Shown here piece by piece: positions 18,959 through 26,990 of a stretch of DNA of 64,000 nucleotides. The position numbers and the translations under genes were made by a program. The notes below the pieces were generated by a model. The model made no database searches. It had not been told where the DNA came from and saw only the letters and a program-made list of their open reading frames with translations. Positions within the stretch are counted from its first letter, which is position 1. Each line of letters begins with the position of its first letter. The DNA comes from a bacterium (GTDB lineage Bacteria; Armatimonadota; Zipacnadia; Zipacnadales; UBA11051): contig JAUVVY010000021.1 of NCBI GenBank assembly GCA_030604405.1, positions 1 through 64,000 on the forward strand. The letters are read 5' to 3'.

Positions 18959-19702
18959 TCAACTGGGCCGACCACCGAACCGCCGTTTGCGCTCGTTGAA
19001 CTCTTCGATTGCCTCAAGCAGATTGTAGGCATCAAAGTCGGGCCAATAGACCGGCAGCACTACTATTTCGCTATATGCCAGTTGATAGAGCAGGAAGTTG
19101 CTGACGCGCAGTTCCCCACTGGTGCGGATCAACAGGTCGGGATCCGGCAACTCGGGTTGGTACAGGTAAGTGGCGACAACCTCGGTGTCTATTTCGGACG
19201 GCGCGATCTTGCCCGCCACTGCGTCAGCGGCGATGGCGGCCGCCGCGTCGGCGATCTCTGCACGGCCGCCGTAGTTGACGCACAGGTTCAGAGTAAGCTC
19301 CTTGTTGTCGGCTGTGTCATGCTCAGTCTTGGCCAGCAGCTCCTGCAGGCTCGGTGGCAACTGGCACAGTCTGCCCGAGGTCACAACGCGCACCTGCTGC
19401 TCTTGAAGCTCTTTGAACTCCTCCCGCAGCGTCTCTTCGATTAGTGCCATCAGGCCTTCAATCTCGTTCTCAGGGCGCCTCCAGTTCTCCGTCGAAAAAG
19501 CGTACACCGACACTACCTGCACAGCGAAGTCAATTGCTGCATCCATAAGCCGTTTCATCGCACGCCGGCCGGCTGCATGACCCTGTAGCCGTGTCAGGCC
19601 GCGCTGCTCCGCCCAACGCCCGTTGCCATCCATGATAACCGCAATATGGGTGGGTATCTTGAGGCCCTCAAGCCGTTGCCGAATCTCTTCGTCCAAACTC
19701 AA
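18959..19702 (-). CDS. uppS: Isoprenyl transferase (undecaprenyl diphosphate synthase)
   Basis: About 247 residues. HIAVIMDGNGRWA holds the catalytic aspartate and the diphosphate-binding loop. YAFSTENW, LNLCVNYGGR, LIRTSGELRVSNFLLYQ and a terminal block ending AIEEFNERKRRFGG are all cis-prenyltransferase hallmarks. It makes the C55 lipid carrier for peptidoglycan and other envelope glycans, on the inner face of the membrane. A TTG start is used, with AGAGGT upstream. Position after frr is the common bacterial order, although the usual next genes cdsA and dxr are not here. Confidence 0.97.
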   Translation of the reverse strand: MSLDEEIRQRLEGLKIPTHIAVIMDGNGRWAEQRGLTRLQGHAAGRRAMKRLMDAAIDFAVQVVSVYAFSTENWRRPENEIEGLMALIEETLREEFKELQEQQVRVVTSGRLCQLPPSLQELLAKTEHDTADNKELTLNLCVNYGGRAEIADAAAAIAADAVAGKIAPSEIDTEVVATYLYQPELPDPDLLIRTSGELRVSNFLLYQLAYSEIVVLPVYWPDFDAYNLLEAIEEFNERKRRFGGRPS

Positions 19703-19788
19703 TGCTCTTACCTCTGCGCGTGAAGCTATCTGGTCTGTTTCCTATTCCCATAGGCGGAGCTTACGACTCGACACATTCCCTGCTGCAC

Positions 19789-20442
19789 CTACGATAGTGC
19801 GACTATCTTCAACGGTGGCGGCAGCGATGTCAGTTGTTCCCACCAGTCATCGGCATTGTTACGAAGCCTGACCAGGTGACCCTCGCAAGCACAGCCGCTA
19901 GCGCCGAAGCGCGGGATTACGGCTCCGACTCCGGCCAGCTCAGACGCCAGCCGACATTCGCGCCCCGCAGCCCACGGCCACACAAGGGCACGTGTGCTTG
20001 CGACTGTCGCGCTCAGGTAGTCAATGTGCCAGTGCAGTTTCTTCTCCCGCCGCGCATGGCGTTGGAGCCGTGCACGCAGCCCTTTCTTCGCGCTGCCGAC
20101 ATACAGATAACGCCCGGGCTCGAAGTCTATACTACCCAGGCTCCCCACGGACAGCTCCAGCGGGCTGCTGAGGATGATCTCCAGTACGTACACTCCGCTG
20201 CCAGGGCTCTCACAAAGCGATATCTGCGCTATCTCGGCGCGAGGCTGTGGTATGAATGCAGCGACGGTGAGATGCACCGTGCCGTCGGGGGCACAAGTCT
20301 GCTTGATTACGCGCAACTGGGTATAAGGGCTGGAGGCGTCGCTTGGTGTAACGTCCGTGATCAGCGCGGGCAGCCCGGCCTGCTTCAGGCACTGCCGAGC
20401 CTGTTCAAGAGGATAAGCCACACAGTCGGGTATGGAGTTCAT
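19789..20442 (-). CDS. PASTA-like domain fused to a GIY-YIG (DUF123) nuclease-like domain
   Basis: About 217 residues in two parts. Residues 1-75 (YPLEQARQCLKQAGLPALIT... then RVIKQT and VHLTVAAFIP) have the V-x-x-A-x-x-x-L-x-x-A-G ... V-x-x-Q pattern of a PASTA-type unit. Residues about 83-190 match DUF123: GVYVLEIIL, a strand RYLYVGSAKKGLRARLQRH with the GIY-YIG tyrosines and arginine, then KKLHWHIDYL, and a cysteine pair GCACEGHL. The DUF123 Tyr/Arg/His set looks intact, so it may be a nuclease; its target is unknown. The start codon overlaps the frr stop in ATGA, implying translational coupling. Confidence 0.8.
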   Translation of the reverse strand: MNSIPDCVAYPLEQARQCLKQAGLPALITDVTPSDASSPYTQLRVIKQTCAPDGTVHLTVAAFIPQPRAEIAQISLCESPGSGVYVLEIILSSPLELSVGSLGSIDFEPGRYLYVGSAKKGLRARLQRHARREKKLHWHIDYLSATVASTRALVWPWAAGRECRLASELAGVGAVIPRFGASGCACEGHLVRLRNNADDWWEQLTSLPPPLKIVALS

Positions 20443-20993
20443 ATCTCCATTATTTCTTCTGTCTTGGTGTTCAGCGCCTCGTCAATCTGTTCGATGTACT
20501 TGTCGGTCAGGTCCTGGACTTCGTCCTTGCCCCTGTGCATCTCGTCCTCAGATAGACGCTTTTTCTTCTCCATATCGTCAATGGAGCTGTTGGCATCGCG
20601 GCGAATATTGCGGACGGCGACGCGACCGTCCTCGGCCAGCCTCTGCACGACTTTGCTCAGCTCCTGCCGGCGCTCCTCGGTAAGTGGGGGAATGGTGATG
20701 CGCACGACCTGTCCGTCGCTATTGGGTGTCAGGTTGAGATCTGATGTGAGAATGGCCTTCTCGATGGCGGGGATGACCGTTTTGTCCCAGGGCGAGATGA
20801 CAATCAGGCGACTCTCTGGAATGGCGATATTGGCGACCTGGTTGACGGGCACTTCTGAGCCGTAATATTCGACCCGTAAGCGGTCGAGCAGCGCGGGCGT
20901 AGCGCGGCCGGTGCGCACACCTGCGAACTCATTGCGCGCCGCCTCAACCGTTTGCTTCATCTTGCCTTCGGCCTGCTTGATAACTTTATCCAC
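20439..20993 (-). CDS. frr: Ribosome recycling factor
   Basis: 184 residues, the normal length. The N-terminal helix contains EFAGVRTGRATPALLDRLRV and the domain II start has YYGSEVPVNQVANIAIPE. The C-terminal helix contains IRRDANSSIDDMEKKKRLSE, then KDEVQDLTDKYI. With EF-G it splits post-termination ribosomes. The GTG start follows GAGGGTGGAAA. It sits in the rpsB-tsf-pyrH-frr order and overlaps the next gene by 4 bp. Confidence 0.98.
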   Translation of the reverse strand: MDKVIKQAEGKMKQTVEAARNEFAGVRTGRATPALLDRLRVEYYGSEVPVNQVANIAIPESRLIVISPWDKTVIPAIEKAILTSDLNLTPNSDGQVVRITIPPLTEERRQELSKVVQRLAEDGRVAVRNIRRDANSSIDDMEKKKRLSEDEMHRGKDEVQDLTDKYIEQIDEALNTKTEEIMEI

Positions 20994-21045
20994 TTTCCAC
21001 CCTCCCGGTCCATTTGCTTCGGCCCCGGCGCCGCTGCCGAGTTGC

Positions 21046-21783
21046 TCAGGTGGGCCAGCCGGTGACCAGAGTACCTACAGCTTCTCCGAGCAAAACTCGC
21101 TTGAGGTTGCCTGCCTCGTTGATGTTAAAGACTACGATCGGCAATTCGTTGTCCATGCTCAGCGAGATCGCCGTCGAGTCGATGACCTTGAGCCGTCGAG
21201 TCAGAGCGTCCTGGTAGGTGATGGTGTCGAATAGTTGGGCGTCGGGGTACTTTTCGGGGTCCTTGTCATAAACGCCGGCTACCCTGGTGCCTTTGAGGAC
21301 GACTTCTGCGGAGATCTCGACAGCGCGCAGCACGGCAGCGGTGTCAGTGGTAAAGAAGGGGTTGCCGGTGCCGGTGGCAAAGATGACCACGCGTCCCTTC
21401 TCCAGGTGGCGGATGGCACGCCGCCTGATAAACGGCTCAGCTACCTGCCGCATCTCGATGGCCGTTTGCACTCGCGTCTCCAGGTCCTCGCCTTCCAGTA
21501 CGTCCTGCAGACAAAGGGCGTTGATGACCGTGGCCACCATCCCGCCATAGTCCGCCGTCGCGCGGTCCATGCCCTGTTCGGCGGCATCGCGCCCGCGCCA
21601 GATGTTGCCGCCGCCGACGACGACAGCCAACTCCAGGCCGCTGGCCGCCACCTCGGCAATTTCCCCGCCGATGCGTCGCACCCGTTCCCAGTCAATAGTG
21701 TCGCCGCCGCCGCCAAAGACCTCGCCGCTGAGCTTCAGCATAGCCCGTTGCCAGCGCAATTGCCCTGGGGGTTGGTCAGCCAC
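21046..21783 (-). CDS. pyrH: Uridylate kinase
   Basis: 245 residues. AMLKLSGEVFGG is the N-terminal amino-acid-kinase loop, VVVGGGNIWRGRDA the phosphate-binding loop, and FATGTGNPFFTTDTAAVLRA the UMP-binding segment; VYDKDPEKYPDA and LKVIDSTAISLSMDN follow. It phosphorylates UMP to UDP and is usually hexameric and allosteric. A GTG start shares one base with the tsf stop (TAGTG), so translation should be coupled. Confidence 0.98.
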   Translation of the reverse strand: MADQPPGQLRWQRAMLKLSGEVFGGGGDTIDWERVRRIGGEIAEVAASGLELAVVVGGGNIWRGRDAAEQGMDRATADYGGMVATVINALCLQDVLEGEDLETRVQTAIEMRQVAEPFIRRRAIRHLEKGRVVIFATGTGNPFFTTDTAAVLRAVEISAEVVLKGTRVAGVYDKDPEKYPDAQLFDTITYQDALTRRLKVIDSTAISLSMDNELPIVVFNINEAGNLKRVLLGEAVGTLVTGWPT

Positions 21784-22706
21784 TACAACTCCTCCCCGAC
21801 CTGGTAGCGGGTAAAGCGGCGGATGACTGCGCGCTCTCCCAGGTTCCCGGTCAGCTCGTTCAGTAGCTCCTCAATGGTAATGTCGTCATCGCGGATATAC
21901 GGCTGGTTGAGCAGGCAGACCTGCGAATAGAATTTCCTCAGCCGCCCCTCCACCATCTTCTCCACGATATGCTCGGGCTTCCCCTCTGTCTTGGCCTGTT
22001 CGCTCAGAATCTCGCGCTCGCGGTCCAGGGCATCCTGAGGTACATCCTCTTGGGACACCCATTTCGGCTGCATGGCCGCGATCTGCATGGCAATGTTGTG
22101 GGCAAATTCGCCGAAATCGTCCAACACCGTCGCAGAGGGCGTCTCGCAACTGATCTCGACCAGCACACCGATCTGCTCCCCAGCGTGGATGTAAGATACG
22201 ACTGTCCCTGCTACTGTACCCTCATCCTCACGCTCGCCGGCCACTTCCCCGACCTGATAGCGGACGAAGCGGCGAATCGCCACGCGTTCGCCCAGCTTGC
22301 CAGTGACCTCATTGAGCAACTCCTCGACGGCAAGGCTGTCATCGTGGATATAGGTCGCCTTCAGCAGCTCATCGAGCGAGCAGCTACTACTCTGCGTATC
22401 CGCAATCTGCATGGCAATGTTGCCGGCAAACTCTCTAAAATCATCCGAGCGGGCGGCGAAATCGGTCTCGCAGTTAACCTCCACCAGCACACCAATCTGC
22501 CCATTATCCTCGAGATATGATGCGACCACACCCTCAGTGGCGGTTTTGCTCTCGCGCCTGGAGGCGACTTCGATGCCTTTCTTGCGCAGGATGTCAACTG
22601 CCTTTTCAGAATCGCCGCCGGCTTCCTCCAGCGCCCGTTTGCAGTCCATGATGCCGGCGCCGGTGAGCTGGCGTAGTTTTAGAATATCTTCGTTCGAAAC
22701 TGCCAT
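21783..22706 (-). CDS. tsf: Elongation factor Ts
   Basis: 307 residues. The N-terminal module (ILKLRQLTGAGIMDCKRALE) and the core motif IGVLVEVNCETDFAARSDDF are diagnostic, and the second core subdomain repeats the pattern (IGVLVEISCETPSATVLDDF). GKPEHIVEKMVEGRLRKFY is the conserved C-terminal helix. It exchanges GDP on EF-Tu. GGAGG lies 8 nt before the ATG. The two VRYQVGE-type segments reflect the duplicated core of the family rather than a new duplication. Confidence 0.98.
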   Translation of the reverse strand: MAVSNEDILKLRQLTGAGIMDCKRALEEAGGDSEKAVDILRKKGIEVASRRESKTATEGVVASYLEDNGQIGVLVEVNCETDFAARSDDFREFAGNIAMQIADTQSSSCSLDELLKATYIHDDSLAVEELLNEVTGKLGERVAIRRFVRYQVGEVAGEREDEGTVAGTVVSYIHAGEQIGVLVEISCETPSATVLDDFGEFAHNIAMQIAAMQPKWVSQEDVPQDALDREREILSEQAKTEGKPEHIVEKMVEGRLRKFYSQVCLLNQPYIRDDDITIEELLNELTGNLGERAVIRRFTRYQVGEEL

Positions 22707-22865
22707 CTAAGAGCCTCCGTGAAAAAGCTTTCGTGTTGTAGCGCAAAGCAGAGAGCTTGAATGGCCGCAGCAAGCACAACGCGGTCGGCATCACAAATGC
22801 CGGCCGGCGAGTACCCTCACTCAGCCTCGAGGCGGCGTGTTGTGCGGCCGTATTGATGCCTAAGG

Positions 22866-23735
22866 TTACTGCGCAGGTTCTTCCTGTGCCTCAGGGGTCT
22901 CCTCGGTCTCTTCGAGCATCTCGATGAATGCATCTTCGGGCGCCAGTTGCTCAGGCGCGGCCTCGGCCGGCAGCCCCTCTACTAAAGCCGGCTGTTCGAC
23001 TTCCTCGACGCCCGCGATGTCATAGGTGCTGTCATCAATCAGGCTCTTCTGGTATTCGCCGGTACCCTCCAGGGCCGCATCCGCGATCTTGTTGGTCAGC
23101 AGACGGATCGCGCGGATGGCGTCATCATTGGCCGGGATTACGTACTCGATATCGGTGGGGTCGCAATTGGTATCAACCAGCGCGACGATGGGGATGCCCA
23201 GCTTCTTCGCCTCGGCCGCAGCGATCTGTTCGCGGTTGAGGTCAACTATAAACACCACAGCAGGCAGGCCTGTCATATCACGAATGCCGCCAAGGCTCAA
23301 CTGCAGCTTATCGCGTTTCCGACGCAGCATCAGCGCTTCCTTCTTCGTCAGTATGTCCCATTCGCCGGCCGCCTCCTGGCGGTCGAGTTCCACCAGATGG
23401 GCGATGCGTTGCTTGATGGTGTTGAAATTCGTCAGCATGCCGCCGAGCCAGCGCCTATTCACGTACGGCATGTGGCACCGCGTGGCCGCCCCTTCCGCGG
23501 ACTCGGCCCCTTGGCGTTTGGTACACACGAACAACACGCCGCCGCCTGCGGCGACCGCCTCGCGGACGAAATCATAGGCATCCTCGATCAGACGCAAGGT
23601 TTGGTGCAAGTCTATGATGTATATCCCATTGCGCTCATGATAGATATACGGCTTCATCTTGGGGTTCCACCGCCGGGTCTGATGCCCGAAGTGAACCCCC
23701 GCCTCAAGTAGTTCCTTCATCGTAGCAACAGCCAA
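22866..23735 (-). CDS. rpsB: Small ribosomal subunit protein uS2
   Basis: About 290 residues. The TTG at 23735 is the start: it follows GGAGGTG by 6 nt and gives the normal S2 beginning [20 protein letters not shown]. The frame continues upstream to 23822, but that stretch has no S2 similarity and crosses the promoter. Further hallmarks are [43 protein letters not shown] and DTNCDP. The last 60 residues are an acidic Glu/Pro/Ala tail ([20 protein letters not shown]), longer than in E. coli. It heads the translation-gene operon. Confidence 0.98.
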   Translation of the reverse strand: MAVATMKELLEAGVHFGHQTRRWNPKMKPYIYHERNGIYIIDLHQTLRLIEDAYDFVREAVAAGGGVLFVCTKRQGAESAEGAATRCHMPYVNRRWLGGMLTNFNTIKQRIAHLVELDRQEAAGEWDILTKKEALMLRRKRDKLQLSLGGIRDMTGLPAVVFIVDLNREQIAAAEAKKLGIPIVALVDTNCDPTDIEYVIPANDDAIRAIRLLTNKIADAALEGTGEYQKSLIDDSTYDIAGVEEVEQPALVEGLPAEAAPEQLAPEDAFIEMLEETEETPEAQEEPAQ

Positions 23736-23767
23736 GAAAAGCACCTCCGTAGCATTGTCTGGCTGCA

Positions 23768-23784
23768 GCGTCATGCCCTGACGC
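23768..23784 (-). promoter_or_regulatory. Small hairpin in the rpsB leader
   Basis: GCGTCA and TGACGC form a 6-bp stem with a 5-nt loop, between the promoter and the rpsB start. S2 leaders are autoregulated in several phyla; whether this hairpin takes part is inference. Confidence 0.3.
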
Positions 23785-23810
23785 TTAGTACACCAGATTT
23801 GTGAACCGTA

Positions 23811-23840
23811 AGAATAACACACCTAAAGCCCGATAGTCAA
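23811..23840 (-). promoter_or_regulatory. Sigma-70-like promoter for rpsB
   Basis: TTGACT, 18 nt, then TATTCT on the minus strand, in the gap between the pabC stop and rpsB. It suggests that the translation genes have their own promoter even though the pab genes read into them. Confidence 0.55.
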
Positions 23841-23889
23841 CTTATTGCGCGGTACGTCAATACCGCCCAGCGCGCGCTACCAGAGCCCA

Positions 23890-24744
23890 TCAGAGGTCAG
23901 CGAGCATGTCTTCGCAGCTCTCTCGCAGTCTCCGAGTCACCGGCCCGGGCTGGCCGCATCCGATTGCGCCAGCCGCAAACCGGCACAGCGGCATCACGCC
24001 CATCAGGCTGTTAGTGAAAAACGCCTCGTCAGCCTGCGCCAGGTCTCCCGGCAGCAGCGATCGCTCGGCGCATGGTATCCCCAGCTCAGTGGCGATTTCT
24101 ATGATTACCTGCCTGATGATCCCCGGCAGCGCCCCATCATCCAGCGGCGGAGTCAGGAGTTTCTCGGCTGCCACGATGAAGAGATTCGACGCGCTGGCCT
24201 CAGCGATGCGGCCATCAGTATTCAGCAGGATGGCCTCATCTGCGTCATTTTCTGCCGCCTCGGCTTTCGCCAGCAGGTTATCGAGATAGTTGAGGGTTTT
24301 GTGCTTACACAGTGGCGAATGCTGGTTGCGCCGCGTTGTGGCAAGCACCGCCGCCATGCCATTTTCGTAAAAATGCTGCGGGTAGCCCTGGTACGGCCGC
24401 GCCCAGATGATGAGTCGGCCTGTCCCTGCATCCAGCTCCGAGGGTGCGCCGCCCACGCCCCGCGTCAGGGTGATTCGCAGGTACAGTTGCCCCTCATCGG
24501 CCTGCTCTACGATCTCCTCTACTGCTGCGCACAGCTCTTGGGGGGAAAGCGGGCAGGGAATTCTCAGGGCGTGGGCGCTGGCGTTAAGGCGGGCGATGTG
24601 GCGATTCAGAAAGGCTACCTGGCCGTTTAGCCCCAGGAGTGTCTCGAACAGGCCGTCGCCGTACAGCAGCCCCCTATCGGCTGCCGGTACGACAGCCTTT
24701 TCGGCGGGAACGATTTCACCATCTGTCCAGAACAACTCCGACAT
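23890..24744 (-). CDS. pabC: Aminodeoxychorismate lyase (class IV aminotransferase fold)
   Basis: 284 residues. ADRGLLYGDGLFETLL is the class IV N-terminal signature. KTLNYLDNLLAKAEA contains the PLP lysine (about residue 146), ILLNTDGRIAEASASNLFIV the cofactor-phosphate region, and TNSLMGVMPL the C-terminal loop. It converts aminodeoxychorismate to p-aminobenzoate and pyruvate for folate. Its start codon directly adjoins the pabA stop. A branched-chain or D-amino-acid aminotransferase is possible by fold alone, but the pabB-pabA context decides. Confidence 0.92.
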   Translation of the reverse strand: MSELFWTDGEIVPAEKAVVPAADRGLLYGDGLFETLLGLNGQVAFLNRHIARLNASAHALRIPCPLSPQELCAAVEEIVEQADEGQLYLRITLTRGVGGAPSELDAGTGRLIIWARPYQGYPQHFYENGMAAVLATTRRNQHSPLCKHKTLNYLDNLLAKAEAAENDADEAILLNTDGRIAEASASNLFIVAAEKLLTPPLDDGALPGIIRQVIIEIATELGIPCAERSLLPGDLAQADEAFFTNSLMGVMPLCRFAAGAIGCGQPGPVTRRLRESCEDMLADL

Positions 24745-25335
24745 CTATTGCACCCTTTTGTAACCCAGAAAGTTGCGCAGCAGGTCGTGGCCGACTGCGG
24801 TCAGGATCGCTTCCGGGTGAAACTGCACGCCCTCGACGGGGCAGTTATCATACTCGCGGTGCCGCACTCCCATGATCTCATCCTGGTCGGTCCAGGCGGT
24901 GATCTGCAGACAGTCCGGTATTGTCTCGGGCTTGATCACCAGCGAGTGGTAGCGCGTCGCCTCAAAGGGCGTCGGGAGATTTCTCAAGACGCCCTCTCCG
25001 CGGTGATATATCGTGGAGGTCTTACCGTGAACGACGCGCTCGGTGCGTACAATGTCGGCGCCGAAGACATGGCCGATGGCCTGGTGGCCGAGACAGACGC
25101 CGAGAATCGGGATCTTGCCCGCGAACTCCGCGATCGCATCATTACTGATTCCGGCCTCCAGCGGCGTGCAGGGGCCCGGCGAGATTATTATGTGCGTGGG
25201 CTCAAGCGCGGCTATGCCTGCGCAGTCTATGGCATCATTGCGCACTACATGCGGCTCAAAGCCCAGCTCGCCCACATACTGGTAGAGGTTATACACAAAC
25301 GAGTCGTAGTTATCTATAAGTACGACCATACGCAT
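24745..25335 (-). CDS. pabA: Aminodeoxychorismate/anthranilate synthase glutamine amidotransferase
   Basis: 196 residues. [15 protein letters not shown] is the class I GATase start, and [12 protein letters not shown] the oxyanion region. [14 protein letters not shown] has the nucleophilic cysteine (about residue 79); [12 protein letters not shown] holds the catalytic His-Glu pair. It supplies ammonia from glutamine to PabB. It sits 9 bp after the pabB stop. In many bacteria one such subunit also serves TrpE; no trp genes are in this window. Confidence 0.95.
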   Translation of the reverse strand: MRMVVLIDNYDSFVYNLYQYVGELGFEPHVVRNDAIDCAGIAALEPTHIIISPGPCTPLEAGISNDAIAEFAGKIPILGVCLGHQAIGHVFGADIVRTERVVHGKTSTIYHRGEGVLRNLPTPFEATRYHSLVIKPETIPDCLQITAWTDQDEIMGVRHREYDNCPVEGVQFHPEAILTAVGHDLLRNFLGYKRVQ

Positions 25336-25344
25336 CGCCTTACG

Positions 25345-26766
25345 CTATTCACTCGGCACGCTGCCTGTCAGTACGTGCCACAGTGCTTTGCCCTTATCCA
25401 GCGTCTCCTGAAATTCGGCTTCTGGCGTTGAGTCGGCTACAATGCCGCCGCCGACCTGGTAGTACGCGCTCCCACCGGTGACAATAATGGTACGGATCAC
25501 GATATTGAACTGCGACCTACCGTCGCGCCCGATATAGCCGATGTTGCCGGTATAGACGCTGCGCTGAGTTGGCTCCAGCTCATCAATGATTTCCATGGCG
25601 CGGACCTTGGGAGCGCCGGTTATTGAGCCGCCCGGGAAGCTGGCCCGCAGCAGGTCCACCAGGTCCTTGCCCTGGGACAATTGGCCCTCGACCGTCGCAA
25701 CCAGGTGGTGCACGGTCGGGTAGCTTTCCAGCACGCACAGCTCCGGCACCTTCACCGTGCCGAATTCGCACACCCGTCCCAGGTCATTTCTTTCCAGGTC
25801 AACGATCATGGTCAGTTCCGCGCGATCCTTTTCACTGGCCAGCAGCTCCTCAGCCAGGCGCCGGTCTTCTTCGGGAGTCTCACCGCGCGGACGTGTGCCC
25901 TTGATCGGACGAGTGATCACATGGCGGCCATCAATCTGCAGGAACTGTTCGGGGCTGGAGCTGATCACCTGCACATCTCCGAAATCCAGAAAAGCTGCGA
26001 ACGGCGCCGGATTCACCTCGCGCAGGCAGGTGTAAAGATGCCAGGGCGATACCGCCAGTTGGGTCTGGAACCGCTGCGACAGATTCGCCTGGAAAATATC
26101 GCCGGCGTAGATATACTCGATGGTCTGCTTCAGGGCCTGCAGATAATCCTCGCGTGTGAAATTCGACGCCGGCTCACCGGTTCCGGCAGGCACTGATGTG
26201 TCCAGCGCTGGCGGCAGGGGCTGGCCGATGATCTCCTGAAGCTGCGCCAGCCGCGCTTGTGCGTACTCTTCGCTCGGCTCCTCGCCGTGTTTTTCGTGCC
26301 CGCTGCTTATCACGTAGCCGTGCTTGGTCTCATGGTCGTACGCGTACAGCAGGTCGTAGAACCCGAAGCACATATCTGGTGCGGCGATATCATCTACGGC
26401 GGTTCGCGGCAGCTTCTCGACGAAGTGGCACAGGTCGTAGCCCAGATAGCCGACGGCACCGCCGGTAAAGCGAACCGGAGCATCTATCGGCGCGACCCGC
26501 TCGGCCTGCAGATGATATCGCAGGAATTCAAACGGGTCGCCCACCGAATGCTCGGTTGCTTGCCGGCTGATGGCGGTGAGCGTTTCATTCTTCGATTTGA
26601 TAATCAGGTAAGGGTCAAAGCCAACGTAGGAGTAGCGACCGTAATGGCCGATCTGCATCCCGCTATCCACAAATACGAGGTGCGCATGGCCGGCGAGCCG
26701 GTGGCAGACTTCACACGGCGGCGGAGCCTCGGCGACAGGGACTACCAGGGGCAAGGTGACACCCAT
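25345..26766 (-). CDS. pabB: Aminodeoxychorismate synthase component I
   Basis: 473 residues. The chorismate-binding domain is clear: VSSSPEQFL-type strand ISSSPEQFLQ, RPIKGTRPRGETPEEDRRLA, MIVDLERNDLGRVC, FPGGSITGAPKVRAMEIIDE and QVGGGIVADSTPEAEFQETL. The motif PIKGT has the lysine that PabB uses to form a covalent intermediate; TrpE has alanine there, so aminodeoxychorismate synthase is favoured. First gene of a pabB-pabA-pabC operon for folate precursor synthesis; GAGGGTGATT lies upstream of the ATG. Confidence 0.94.
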   Translation of the reverse strand: MGVTLPLVVPVAEAPPPCEVCHRLAGHAHLVFVDSGMQIGHYGRYSYVGFDPYLIIKSKNETLTAISRQATEHSVGDPFEFLRYHLQAERVAPIDAPVRFTGGAVGYLGYDLCHFVEKLPRTAVDDIAAPDMCFGFYDLLYAYDHETKHGYVISSGHEKHGEEPSEEYAQARLAQLQEIIGQPLPPALDTSVPAGTGEPASNFTREDYLQALKQTIEYIYAGDIFQANLSQRFQTQLAVSPWHLYTCLREVNPAPFAAFLDFGDVQVISSSPEQFLQIDGRHVITRPIKGTRPRGETPEEDRRLAEELLASEKDRAELTMIVDLERNDLGRVCEFGTVKVPELCVLESYPTVHHLVATVEGQLSQGKDLVDLLRASFPGGSITGAPKVRAMEIIDELEPTQRSVYTGNIGYIGRDGRSQFNIVIRTIIVTGGSAYYQVGGGIVADSTPEAEFQETLDKGKALWHVLTGSVPSE

Positions 26767-26990
26767 CGTTGTGAATCACCCTCGGCGACAGCGGCTGCAG
26801 CATGCGTGCAAACACGCCGCGAGCGTGTTGATTGGTTGCTTGATGCGGTTGTACTCGAATATACTGAGGTAAGATCTCTACCTGACAACCAGGGAATTAC
26901 TTTGCTACAATAGCGCTTTCCGCCGGGCTTGGCAAGAGCTTTTCAGTTTTCCTGGCTGCTCGGTCCCAGCCGCAAAAGACTTGTAGGAGA

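Noticed and set aside
21783-22706. Novel internal duplication in EF-Ts
   Set aside because: The two similar core halves are a normal feature of EF-Ts.
25345-26766. Anthranilate synthase TrpE
   Set aside because: The active-site motif is PIKGT, with the PabB lysine, and the next two genes are pabA and pabC.
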